Assembly (NCBI RefSeq): GCF_030403505.1
Contig: NZ_JAUEMJ010000002.1
Coordinates: 558,001 to 622,000 of the forward strand
Length of the DNA: 64,000 nt
Direction: 5' to 3'
DNA from: Glycomyces tritici
Lineage (GTDB): Bacteria > Actinomycetota > Actinomycetes > Mycobacteriales > Micromonosporaceae
Part shown: positions 1 to 7,228 of the stretch, in pieces
How positions within the stretch are numbered: position 1 is the stretch's first letter
Layout of the letters: each line of letters opens with the position of its first letter
Made by a program: the position numbers and the translations under genes
Notes under the pieces: generated by a model
Told to the model about the DNA's origin: nothing
The model's input: only the letters and a program-made list of their open reading frames with translations
Database searches by the model: none

Positions 1-2
1 AC

Positions 3-641
3 GGCGAAGGGCTGGAAGCGGTCTCGATGCGCGCGGTCGCCAGCCGGTGCGGGGTGGCGCCGATGTCGCTGTACCGGTTCGTGGAGGACAAGGACGAGCT
101 GGTGACCGCGATGGCGGACGCGGTCTACGGGTCCACGGCGTTCGACCGCGACCCGGCCGCGCCGTGGCGGTCCCAAGTGGAGTCGCTGTCGCGGGAGCTG
201 TGGCGGCTGCACCGCGCCCACCCCTGGCTCGGGCGGACCCAGCCGCTCACCAGGCCGCTGCCGCTGCCGAACATCATCAGGCTCGGGGACCGCCTCCTCG
301 GCGCGCTCGAAGGGCTCGGCCTCCCGCCGCACCGGTACTTCGAGCTGCACATCCTGCTGTTCAGCCACATCCTCGGCCTGGCCGCGAACTTCGAGGCCGA
401 CCACGCCGCCGTCTCCGAGACCGGCCTGTCCTCGGACGAGTGGACCGACCTCCAGTACCAGCCGCTGTTCGGCGATCCGGCCTTCGTGAGCGCGCACCCG
501 CACTTCTCGAAGCTCTTCGGACACTTCGGCGCCCTGCAGGAGGGGTACGACCTCGACCTCGACGGCCTCTTCGAGCTGGGCCTGGGCCTGATCCTCGACG
601 GCGCCGAGGCCCTGGCCGCGCGGATGGACTCCGCCTCGTAG
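3..641 (+). CDS. TetR family transcriptional regulator, 5' end outside window
   Basis: The frame is already open at the first base: residues GEGLEAVS precede the first ATG at 27, and this is the usual run into a TetR helix-turn-helix, so the true start lies upstream of the window. The HTH follows (MRAVASRCGVAPMSLYRF), then an all-helical ligand-binding half with the Trp/Leu-rich segments of the TetR_C group. It would repress by binding an operator as a dimer until a small ligand binds. It ends 42 bp before an SDR reductase on the same strand, which is a likely target or partner. The ligand cannot be told. Confidence 0.85.
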   Translation, partial: GEGLEAVSMRAVASRCGVAPMSLYRFVEDKDELVTAMADAVYGSTAFDRDPAAPWRSQVESLSRELWRLHRAHPWLGRTQPLTRPLPLPNIIRLGDRLLGALEGLGLPPHRYFELHILLFSHILGLAANFEADHAAVSETGLSSDEWTDLQYQPLFGDPAFVSAHPHFSKLFGHFGALQEGYDLDLDGLFELGLGLILDGAEALAARMDSAS

Positions 642-683
642 GTTTCATGACAGCGTTACCGACCAGGAGACCGGGAGCACCCC

Positions 684-1607
684 ATGCCAGACCTGCACGT
701 CGTCCTCGGCGCCACCGGCGCCATCGGCTCGTCCGTCGTCGCCGAGCTCACCGCACGCGGGCATGAAGTCCGCGCAGTGAGCCGCAATGCCGAAGGCCCG
801 CAAGGATTCCAGGCGGACATCACCACCGCCGACGGCGCCGCCGCGGCCTGCGCGGGAGCGGCCGTGGTCTACCAGTGCGCGCAGCCGCCCTACGCCCGGT
901 GGGCCGAGGAGTTCGTCGGCCTCACCGACACCGTCCTCACCGGAGTCGAGAAGGCCGGGGCGCGGCTCGTCATGGCCGACAACCTGTACATGTACGGGCC
1001 CGTCCAAGAGCCCCTCCACGAGGGCCTGCCGAACGCCGCCGCGTTCCCGAAGGGCCGCGCCCGCGCCCGGGTCGCCGAGATGATCCTCAACGCCCACCGA
1101 GAAGGGCGCGTCAGCGCCAGCCTCGGCCGCGCCTCCGACTACTTCGGACCCGGCGGCCTGAACACCATCCTCGGACCCCAGATCTTCGCCGCCGCGGTCG
1201 CCGGGAAGACCGCCCGCTGGATCGGCGAACCGGACGAGCCGCACACCGTCTCCTACCTGCCCGACATCGCCGCCGGGCTCGTCACCCTGGGCGAGCACCC
1301 CAAGGCCGACGGATACGCGTGGCACCTGCCGGTCGCGCCGCCGACCACCGGCACCGAGTTCCTGGACCTGGTGTGGGAGGCCGCCGGCGGGAGACCCAGG
1401 AGCGCCTCGCTCGGCCGCGGCATGCAGCGCCTGATCGGCGCGTTCAATCCGGTCGTCAAGGAGCTCGGCGAGACCTGGTACCAGCGCGACCGCGACTGGA
1501 TCGTGGACGACACCGCCTTCCGCGCCGCCTTCCCCGAGCACGTCCGGGTGACCCCGCTCGACCAGGCGATCGCCGCCACCGTGACCTGGTTCAAGCGCCG
1601 GGCCTGA
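684..1607 (+). CDS. NAD(P)-dependent epimerase/reductase, atypical SDR
   Basis: This 307-residue Rossmann protein begins with the glycine-rich cofactor motif GATGAIGSS at residues 9-17. A middle YMYGP segment and a C-terminal substrate-lobe follow. The Tyr in NLYMYGP stands near the position of the SDR catalytic Tyr, but a clear YxxxK is not visible, so it is best treated as an extended/atypical SDR (NmrA or epimerase-like). An AGGAG-like site (positions 665-669) precedes the ATG. It follows a TetR gene and is probably regulated with it. The substrate is unknown. Confidence 0.8.
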   Translation: MPDLHVVLGATGAIGSSVVAELTARGHEVRAVSRNAEGPQGFQADITTADGAAAACAGAAVVYQCAQPPYARWAEEFVGLTDTVLTGVEKAGARLVMADNLYMYGPVQEPLHEGLPNAAAFPKGRARARVAEMILNAHREGRVSASLGRASDYFGPGGLNTILGPQIFAAAVAGKTARWIGEPDEPHTVSYLPDIAAGLVTLGEHPKADGYAWHLPVAPPTTGTEFLDLVWEAAGGRPRSASLGRGMQRLIGAFNPVVKELGETWYQRDRDWIVDDTAFRAAFPEHVRVTPLDQAIAATVTWFKRRA

Positions 1608-1680
1608 TTCCCCGAAACTCCTCAGACCAGCCGCATCCCTTCGTAGACTGCGCACACTCACCGTCTGCATTGGAGGCGTC

Positions 1681-1995
1681 ATGACGCAGGAGTACGGACC
1701 GGGCGCGCAGGTCACCATGCCCAGAGAGATGAACGGGCTCGCCATCGGCGCGTTCGTGCTCTCCATCGTCGGGCTGTGCAGCCCGATCGGCATCCTCGCC
1801 CTCATCCTCGGCTATGTGGCGAAGAGCCAGATCAAGTCCCGCAACAACTCCGGCAGCGGACTCGCCAACACGGCGATCATCCTCGGCTGGATCTCCATTC
1901 TCGTCGTCGTCGTGTTCGGCATCGCGCTGGCCGTCGGCGGCTGGGAGAGCTGGTCCGACCGCATGGAGGACTACAAGAACGACTACAGCAACTGA
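1681..1995 (+). CDS. DUF4190-type small membrane protein
   Basis: The protein has 104 residues with two hydrophobic segments, about residues 19-44 and 60-85, joined by a short basic loop (KSQIKSRNNSGSGL). This glycine-ended two-helix plan (GLAIGAFVLSIVGL, then NTAIILGWISI) is that of DUF4190 proteins. A GGAGG ribosome site stands 5 bases before the ATG. The C-terminus is charged and lies outside the membrane. No biochemical role is known for the family. It is followed closely by a secreted protease gene, but no functional link is evident. Confidence 0.8.
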   Translation: MTQEYGPGAQVTMPREMNGLAIGAFVLSIVGLCSPIGILALILGYVAKSQIKSRNNSGSGLANTAIILGWISILVVVVFGIALAVGGWESWSDRMEDYKNDYSN

Positions 1996-2036
1996 CCTGG
2001 CACGACCGAACCACGCGACGAACGGAAGAGGTCCAC

Positions 2037-3176
2037 TTGCAGGCCAGACGCGCACTCGCCCGAGCCGCCGCCACCGCTCTCACGGCCGCCGCGGCGATCG
2101 TCTGGGCACCGCACGCGACCGCCGCCGAGCCGCCGCAGTACCGGTCCGACCAGATCGGCCAGCGCGAGCCGGCCGGCATCGAGCTCGACCCCGGCGGCGC
2201 GGAGACGATCGCGCACGCGGACGCGGCGTTCATCAAGGTCCGCTTCGACCAGGTCGAACTCGGCGCGCGGGACGCGATCACCGTCGCGGGTCCGGACGGC
2301 GCCGAGTCCTATGAGTACCAGGCGGGCGACGTCGAGGACGGCGGGCTGTGGGCCCTCTCGATCGAGGGCGAGGCCGCGGAGGTGCGGCTCCACGACGCCG
2401 ACGACGGCACGGCCGCATCGGCGCGCGTCGCCGAGTACTCGCGGGGGCTCAACGAGGCCGAACTCGCGAGCCGCCCGGGCCCGGCCCGGGCGGAGAGCGT
2501 CTGCGGACGCGACGACTCGCTCCACGCCGTGTGCTACAAGGAGACCGACCCCGTCGCGTACGGTGCGTCCCGGTCGGTCGCGCGCCTCCTCATCGGCGGC
2601 GAGTCGTACTGCACCGGCTGGATCGCCGGGGTCGACCGGCTCCTCACCAACAACCACTGCTTCAGTTCGAGCGCCAAGGCGCGTGTGACCGAGGTGCAGT
2701 TCGGGTACGAGTGCATCAGTTGCGCGGGCGGTGCGACGTGGACACCGCTCAAGGTGAGCGGCGCGGGGGTGCTGACGACCGACTGGGGGCTGGACTTCAC
2801 GCTGTTCACCGTGGCCGAACCGGAGCGGATCGCGCACCTGCCCGCGCTGCAGGCCAGTTCGGCGCCCGTGGGACTGCACGAGCAGATCTACATTCCCGAG
2901 CACCCGGGCGGGGGGCCGCTGCGGATCGCGTCGGCCAGCTCGTCCGAGCCGCCCGGGCTCGGCTCGAACTGCCTGGTCGGCGGCGCGGTCCGCGACGGGC
3001 GCGTCGCGGACACGGACTTCGCGTACCGGTGCGACACCGAGGGCGGGTCGTCGGGCTCGCCGGTGATCAGCCGTTCGACCGGCCAGGTCGTGGGCCTCCA
3101 CCACTTCGGAGGGTGCCCGAACCAGGCCGTGCGGATGGACCTGGTCTACCCGCTGATCGCGCCCTACCTGACCTGA
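2037..3176 (+). CDS. Secreted trypsin-like serine protease
   Basis: I chose the TTG at 2037: a GGAAGAGG ribosome site lies 6 bases upstream and translation then begins with a proper signal peptide (MQARRALARA, hydrophobic core, cut near ATAA at 28-31). The longer frame upstream is unlikely to be coding. The 379-residue product has an acidic propeptide-like region to about 155 and then a chymotrypsin-fold domain: His207 in LLTNNHC, Asp253 in GLDFTLF, and Ser339 in GGSSGSP. Cysteines 156/166, 192/208 and 332/360 could form disulfides. It should act outside the cell, probably as a V8/glutamyl-endopeptidase-like enzyme; specificity is not readable. Confidence 0.85.
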   Translation: MQARRALARAAATALTAAAAIVWAPHATAAEPPQYRSDQIGQREPAGIELDPGGAETIAHADAAFIKVRFDQVELGARDAITVAGPDGAESYEYQAGDVEDGGLWALSIEGEAAEVRLHDADDGTAASARVAEYSRGLNEAELASRPGPARAESVCGRDDSLHAVCYKETDPVAYGASRSVARLLIGGESYCTGWIAGVDRLLTNNHCFSSSAKARVTEVQFGYECISCAGGATWTPLKVSGAGVLTTDWGLDFTLFTVAEPERIAHLPALQASSAPVGLHEQIYIPEHPGGGPLRIASASSSEPPGLGSNCLVGGAVRDGRVADTDFAYRCDTEGGSSGSPVISRSTGQVVGLHHFGGCPNQAVRMDLVYPLIAPYLT

Positions 3177-3188
3177 TCGGAGCGGCAC

Positions 3189-4196
3189 GTGGGCGAGGAG
3201 ACGACCGAGGCGGCCACGCCCGAGGAGGCCGCAGCGGTGCCCGAGCCGCAATGGCGCAAGAGCGCGGGGCACGTGGTCCGCTGGGTCCTGGCCGCGCTCG
3301 CGTGCGTGCTCGCCGTCGTGGCCGTCACCGGTTCGGTGGCGGCCTATTACGCGCGGCTCGAGCTGCTCGACACCGATCGGTTCACCGAGCGGACCGCGGT
3401 GATCGCGGAGGACGAGCAGGTGCAGGCCGGTATCGCGGCGCTGATCGCCCGGGAGATCGAGCAGGCGCTGGACGTCGAGCGGATCTCGGCGGAGGCGAAC
3501 GCGTGGATCGGTGCCGAGACGGCCCCGGCGCTGGTCGAGTCGCTGGTGGCCTCGGCGGTGGAGACCCTGCAGGGCTACATCCGGAACGAGGTCGACGCGT
3601 TCGTGGCGAGTCCGCGGTTCCTCGAGGTGTGGGACGCCGCCGTGCGCGAGGCGCACCGTTCGCTGGTCTCGGCGCTCGAGGGCGAGAACGCGGGGTCGAT
3701 CCAGGCGGAGGGGAACACGCTCGTACTCGACCTGGGGAAGGTCGTGTCGATCGTCAAGGAGCGCATGGTCGAGGCGGACGTGGCGCTCGCGGCGGACATC
3801 CCCGAGGTCGAGGCCGACTACGTGCTGCTCGACTCCGAGCAGGTGCCGGAGCTGCAGCGCACCGTGGACCGGTTGGACTGGGCGGCGACCTGGCTGCCGT
3901 GGATCGCGGTGGGACTCTTGCTGGTCGCGCTGGTCCTGATGCCGCGCCGCTGGGTCGCGGTGCTCGTGATCGGCGCGCTCGGGGCGGTGCTCGCGGGTGC
4001 GGCGCTGTGGGCGATCGCCGCGGGGCGGCCGGTCTTCATCGAGAACGCGGGCGATGCGGCGTTCGCGCCGATCACCTACGACGCGTTCACGAACGGGCTC
4101 CGTGCGGCCTACACGCTGATGCTGTGGGCCGGGGCGGCGTTGGCCGTGACGGCGGTCGTGGTGCTGTTCCCGCGCCGCAGGCGCGCGGCACCGTAA
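3189..4196 (+). CDS. Integral membrane protein, unknown function
   Basis: A GTG-started protein of 335 residues, 12 bases after the protease stop, so probably cotranscribed. It has an acidic N-terminus, one membrane helix at about 31-56, a long soluble and mostly helical region (60-235) rich in Glu/Val, then three helices (about 238-255, 258-278, 306-328) and a basic tail RRRRAAP. The soluble middle begins DTDRFTERTAVI, a pattern seen in many actinobacterial membrane proteins without assigned function. I do not recognise a catalytic motif. The soluble part probably faces outside. Confidence 0.75.
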   Translation: MGEETTEAATPEEAAAVPEPQWRKSAGHVVRWVLAALACVLAVVAVTGSVAAYYARLELLDTDRFTERTAVIAEDEQVQAGIAALIAREIEQALDVERISAEANAWIGAETAPALVESLVASAVETLQGYIRNEVDAFVASPRFLEVWDAAVREAHRSLVSALEGENAGSIQAEGNTLVLDLGKVVSIVKERMVEADVALAADIPEVEADYVLLDSEQVPELQRTVDRLDWAATWLPWIAVGLLLVALVLMPRRWVAVLVIGALGAVLAGAALWAIAAGRPVFIENAGDAAFAPITYDAFTNGLRAAYTLMLWAGAALAVTAVVVLFPRRRRAAP

Positions 4197-4197
4197 T

Positions 4198-4239
4198 GGC
4201 CGCTTCCCTTGCGCTGCAGGCAGTGCGAGGGAAGCGGCC
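4198..4239. terminator. Bidirectional terminator hairpin
   Basis: The arms GGCCGCTTCCCT (4198-4209) and AGGGAAGCGGCC (4228-4239) are perfect complements and enclose an inner GCGCTGC/GCAGTGC stem. The hairpin lies between two convergent genes and can end both transcripts. There is no long T-run, which is normal for this GC content. Confidence 0.8.
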
Positions 4240-4256
4240 GAATGAGCCGGGTCTGC

Positions 4257-4958
4257 TTAGGCGGTGGGGCTGCACTTCGGGGAGATGCCGAACTTGTAGC
4301 CCTTGGCGGCCAGCTGCGGCAGCGCGATCTCCAGCGCCTCCACGGTCTGCGAGCGGTCGCCGCCGCCGTCGTGCATGAGCACCACGTCGCCGGGGGTGGC
4401 GCCGAGCAGCACGTTGACGATCGCGTCGACGCCCGGCCGGGCCCAGTCGCGGGTGTCCTCGTTCCACAGCTGCCGCTGGAGTCCGGCGGCGGTGATCGCC
4501 TGGTTGACGGTGGTGTTGTGCGCGCCGTACGGCGGGCGGAAGCAGTTCACTTCGGCGCCGTGGCTTTCGAGCAGATTCTGGGTGCGGCCGATCTGCGAGT
4601 CCATCTGGGCGCGGGTCAGGGTGGTCATGTCCGGGTGGTCCCAGGTGTGGTTGCCGAGCGTGTGGCCGCCTTCCAGGATGGCGTCGACACGGGCGGGGTC
4701 GCGCTGCGCGTTCTGGCCGAGCAGGAAGAACGTCGCCTTGGCGTTGTTCGCCTCCAGGACTTCGAGGATGTCGTCGGTGTAGGCGCCGCCGGGGCCGTCG
4801 TCGAAGGTGAGGAAGATCTGGCCGTTCCAGGGGTCGGCCGCCGCGGCGGCTTCCGGGGCGGCTTCGGGGGCGGCGTCCTGGGCGTTGGCCGGGGCCGCGA
4901 GGAAGAGGGAGGCGGTGACCGCAGCGGCTGCGACCACCATGAGGCGAAGACGTTTCAT
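4257..4958 (-). CDS. Secreted polysaccharide deacetylase (NodB homology, CE4)
   Basis: This 233-residue protein starts with a signal peptide (MKRLRLMVVA, cut near ANA at 24-26) and an Ala/Glu-rich linker. The NodB domain follows: TFDDGPG places the catalytic Asp53 and metal-binding Asp54, and HTLGNHTWDHP gives the metal ligands His104 and His108. RPPYGAHN at about 140 is the third conserved block, and LMHDGGGDRSQTVEAL holds the His of the last one. CE4 enzymes remove N-acetyl from chitin oligomers or peptidoglycan, or O-acetyl from xylan. The xylan-rich neighbourhood makes acetylxylan possible, but the substrate is not settled by sequence. Confidence 0.9.
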   Translation of the reverse strand: MKRLRLMVVAAAAVTASLFLAAPANAQDAAPEAAPEAAAAADPWNGQIFLTFDDGPGGAYTDDILEVLEANNAKATFFLLGQNAQRDPARVDAILEGGHTLGNHTWDHPDMTTLTRAQMDSQIGRTQNLLESHGAEVNCFRPPYGAHNTTVNQAITAAGLQRQLWNEDTRDWARPGVDAIVNVLLGATPGDVVLMHDGGGDRSQTVEALEIALPQLAAKGYKFGISPKCSPTA

Positions 4959-5056
4959 GCACCCATCGTGGCGTGTCTCGCTTTATGGCGCAACGAGGCA
5001 GTTCTCACGAAAGTCGCTTGTGTACCGGGACAACCAACCGGGCGGGCCGGAGCGTA

Positions 5057-5848
5057 TCAGGCCCCTGGAAGTTCACCGCCGCGCTCGGCCGCGGCGGCGA
5101 CGGCGGCCCTGATCGCTTCGTCCACATTCGACTCGTCCAGGGAGGCGAGGGCGGCCTCCGTGGTGCCGCCGGGAGTCGCGATCCGCTCCAGGAGCGCGGC
5201 GGGCGGCTCGTCCGAGTCCTGCAGGTGCAGGCACGCGCCGAGCAGCATCTGGTCGATCAGGACGCGGGCGTCGACCGGGTCCATGCCGCCGTCGACGGCG
5301 GCGTTCGTCATCGAATCGGCGAGGTAGTACAGGAACGCCGGACCCGAACCGGCGACGGCCGTGATGAGATCCATCATGGACTCATCGGCGATGACGGTGA
5401 CCCCGATGCGGTCGAACAGGTCCTCGATCTCGGTCAGGTCGGTGCCCTCGGCCGCGGCCAGCGCGGTGGCCGCCCGGCGGGCGCGGGCGGCGATGTTGGT
5501 CATGGCGCGCACGGCCGTGGTGCCCGGGGGGAGGCGCTCGGCGAGCCTGGCGAGGGGCACGCCCGCGGCGAGGGAGACGACGACCGCCTCGGGCGCGAGG
5601 GAGGGGCCGATCGCGGAGAGCAGGGGCCCGACCGCGACGGGCGGGACGGCGATGATCACGACGTCGGCTTCGGCGACCGCGCTCGGGTTGTCGGTGCCGA
5701 CCTCGACGCCGTACGCGTCGGCGAGCCGGGCGGCGCGCTCGGCGGGCAGGGCGGTGGCCCAGATCTGGGCGGGCGGCAGGCCGGAGTCGATGAGCCCGGC
5801 GAGCACCGCCTCGCCGAGATGGCCGACGCCGAGCAGCGCGATGTCCAT
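5057..5848 (-). CDS. proC: Pyrroline-5-carboxylate reductase
   Basis: A 263-residue protein that would reduce pyrroline-5-carboxylate to proline with NAD(P)H. The cofactor motif is GVGHLGEA at the N-terminus. The signature AVAGSGPAFLYYLADSM is near 165-181, and TPGGTTEAAL near 228-237 matches the C-terminal substrate loop. The usual MPNTPA strand is changed to AMTNIAA at about 136-142, so the Pro and following residues of the classic motif are missing. The length is normal for ProC. It is monocistronic here, and the upstream 200 bp hold a short direct repeat. Confidence 0.85.
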   Translation of the reverse strand: MDIALLGVGHLGEAVLAGLIDSGLPPAQIWATALPAERAARLADAYGVEVGTDNPSAVAEADVVIIAVPPVAVGPLLSAIGPSLAPEAVVVSLAAGVPLARLAERLPPGTTAVRAMTNIAARARRAATALAAAEGTDLTEIEDLFDRIGVTVIADESMMDLITAVAGSGPAFLYYLADSMTNAAVDGGMDPVDARVLIDQMLLGACLHLQDSDEPPAALLERIATPGGTTEAALASLDESNVDEAIRAAVAAAAERGGELPGA

Positions 5849-5926
5849 GTCCTCACCTCCGTGTCAGCGCTCCACAGTCCGAAATCTACGGGCCGGGCCT
5901 CCCGGGAACCGGGAATCAGGGTAAAT

Positions 5927-5940
5927 GCCGCTTATGCGGC
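5927..5940. terminator. Short hairpin with flanking T/A run
   Basis: GCCGC (5927-5931) and GCGGC (5936-5940) pair around TTAT, with TTTT directly after and AAAT before. Read on the minus strand it lies downstream of the DUF1990 gene and could end that operon, but it also lies in the proC leader region. The stem is only 5 bp. Confidence 0.35.
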
Positions 5941-5977
5941 TTTTCGGGCAACGCTTTCGAGTCGTACGTGTGTGCTA

Positions 5978-5994
5978 TTAGCGAGGTTAGCGAG
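5978..5994. repeat. Tandem 8-bp direct repeat TTAGCGAG, 9-bp period
   Basis: Two copies of TTAGCGAG, at 5978-5985 and 5987-5994, lie in the 209-bp gap between the DUF1990 gene and proC. About one helical turn separates them, as in sites for MerR/BldC-type small DNA-binding proteins. No protein can be assigned. Confidence 0.4.
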
Positions 5995-6057
5995 TCGTGG
6001 ACGCGCGCCCGTCGCGACGCTGCCGATCCGTGAGTTCGCACTCTCGCCTGCGAGCCG

Positions 6058-6549
6058 TCAGGACGTACCGCAGGCCTCGCGCATCGTGTCGACGAAGTGG
6101 TCGGTGGCACGCGACTGCAGGAACCGCGCGACGGGCGCTCCGAGGCGGGCGGCGGTGCTGCCGGGAACGGAGAAGGACCGCAGTGAGAAGCGGACGCGGT
6201 CGTCGATGGCTTCGATGAGGAACCCGGCCTCGCCCCGTTCGGAGTGGCCGGGCATGGAGCCGTAGCCGAACCCGGCGCGCCCGGGCGTCTCCTCGGCCCA
6301 CACGACCTGGCACGGAATGTGCAGGAGCCCGGCGAAGCGGAGCGTGACCTCGACGCCGGGGGCGGCGCGGGCGGCGGTCGCCTCGGGGTGGAGGCCGCAG
6401 CGCTCGTGCAGGCCCCAGGTCATCAGCACCTCGGCGGCCGCCGCGAAGGGCGCGTCGAGGTCGACCGAGCGGTGGAGGTGGCGGTAGCCGTGCGGGAGCG
6501 GGCCGGCGCGGGTCGCGCCGATCTCGGGGTAGTTGACTTTGCAGTCCAC
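6058..6549 (-). CDS. DUF1990 family protein
   Basis: I set the start at GTG 6549, two bases after the stop of the upstream acetyltransferase gene; the longer upstream frame is the shadow of that gene. The 163-residue product begins VDCKVNYPEIGATR and carries the family's blocks LPHGYRHLHRSV, WGLHERCGL and FGYGSMPGHSERGEAGFLI. DUF1990 proteins have a START/SRPBCC-like fold thought to bind a hydrophobic ligand. The tight coupling to the GNAT gene indicates a two-gene operon. No reaction can be assigned. Confidence 0.85.
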   Translation of the reverse strand: MDCKVNYPEIGATRAGPLPHGYRHLHRSVDLDAPFAAAAEVLMTWGLHERCGLHPEATAARAAPGVEVTLRFAGLLHIPCQVVWAEETPGRAGFGYGSMPGHSERGEAGFLIEAIDDRVRFSLRSFSVPGSTAARLGAPVARFLQSRATDHFVDTMREACGTS

Positions 6550-6551
6550 GG

Positions 6552-7076
6552 TCAGTCCATCTCGGGGTTGAGGACCTGGAAGAGCAGGTGGTCCTGCCAC
6601 CTCCCGGCGATCTTGAGGTAGGCGGGGGCCATGCCGATCGGCTCGAAGCCGTTGCGCTGCAAGACCTTCTGGGAAGCGTAATTGTCGATGAGGGTCTCGG
6701 CCTGGACGCGGACGAGACGCAGGTCCTCGAACGCGATCCGCTTGGCGAGGCGCACGGCCTCGGTCGCGACGCCGCGCCCGGCCGCGGCCTTCGCCACCCA
6801 GTAGCCGGTGCTGCACGAGCGGAAGTACGGGCCGCGCACGATCGAGTTGAGGAAGACCTGGCCAGCGACGCGGCCGTCGTCCTCGATCGCGTAGGCGAGC
6901 GCGACGCCCGCGTCGGCGCGGGCGAACGCGGCCTCGATCTCCACCCGCACCCCTGCCGCGGTGAACGACGCCTCGCCGCGGACTGGTTCCCAGGGCGCGA
7001 GGTAGTCGCGGCCCTCGCGCCGCAGCGACGCGATCGGCTCCGCGTCCTCGAGTGCGATGGGGCGAATGGTGATCAT
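6552..7076 (-). CDS. GNAT N-acetyltransferase, RimJ/RimL-like
   Basis: The start is ATG 7076 (MITIRPIALEDAEPI), a typical GNAT opening; longer upstream frame is not coding-like. The 174-residue protein carries the acetyl-CoA loop as AAAGRGVATEAVR near 111-123 and the Asn-containing IDNYASQKVLQRNGFEPIG block near 140-158 that marks RimJ/RimL-type enzymes. These acetylate alpha-amino groups of proteins or small amines. It is translationally coupled to the DUF1990 gene downstream. Confidence 0.85.
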   Translation of the reverse strand: MITIRPIALEDAEPIASLRREGRDYLAPWEPVRGEASFTAAGVRVEIEAAFARADAGVALAYAIEDDGRVAGQVFLNSIVRGPYFRSCSTGYWVAKAAAGRGVATEAVRLAKRIAFEDLRLVRVQAETLIDNYASQKVLQRNGFEPIGMAPAYLKIAGRWQDHLLFQVLNPEMD

Positions 7077-7228
7077 GCCTTGATTGTGCCGGGTCGCGGG
7101 CGCGGCGGGGGTACGGGTGCGAACATCGACCTTCCCCGATGGGAGCGCGGTTGCGGCATACTGTTCTGCATCCTTCCCGGAACCATCCTCGGACGACACT
7201 CCCCCGCGACACGGCAACGGAGCCGCCA

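Noticed and set aside
2348..4378. A 676-codon plus-strand frame over the protease and membrane protein genes
   Set aside because: It is out of frame with both genes, very Arg/Gly-rich and has no recognisable motif.
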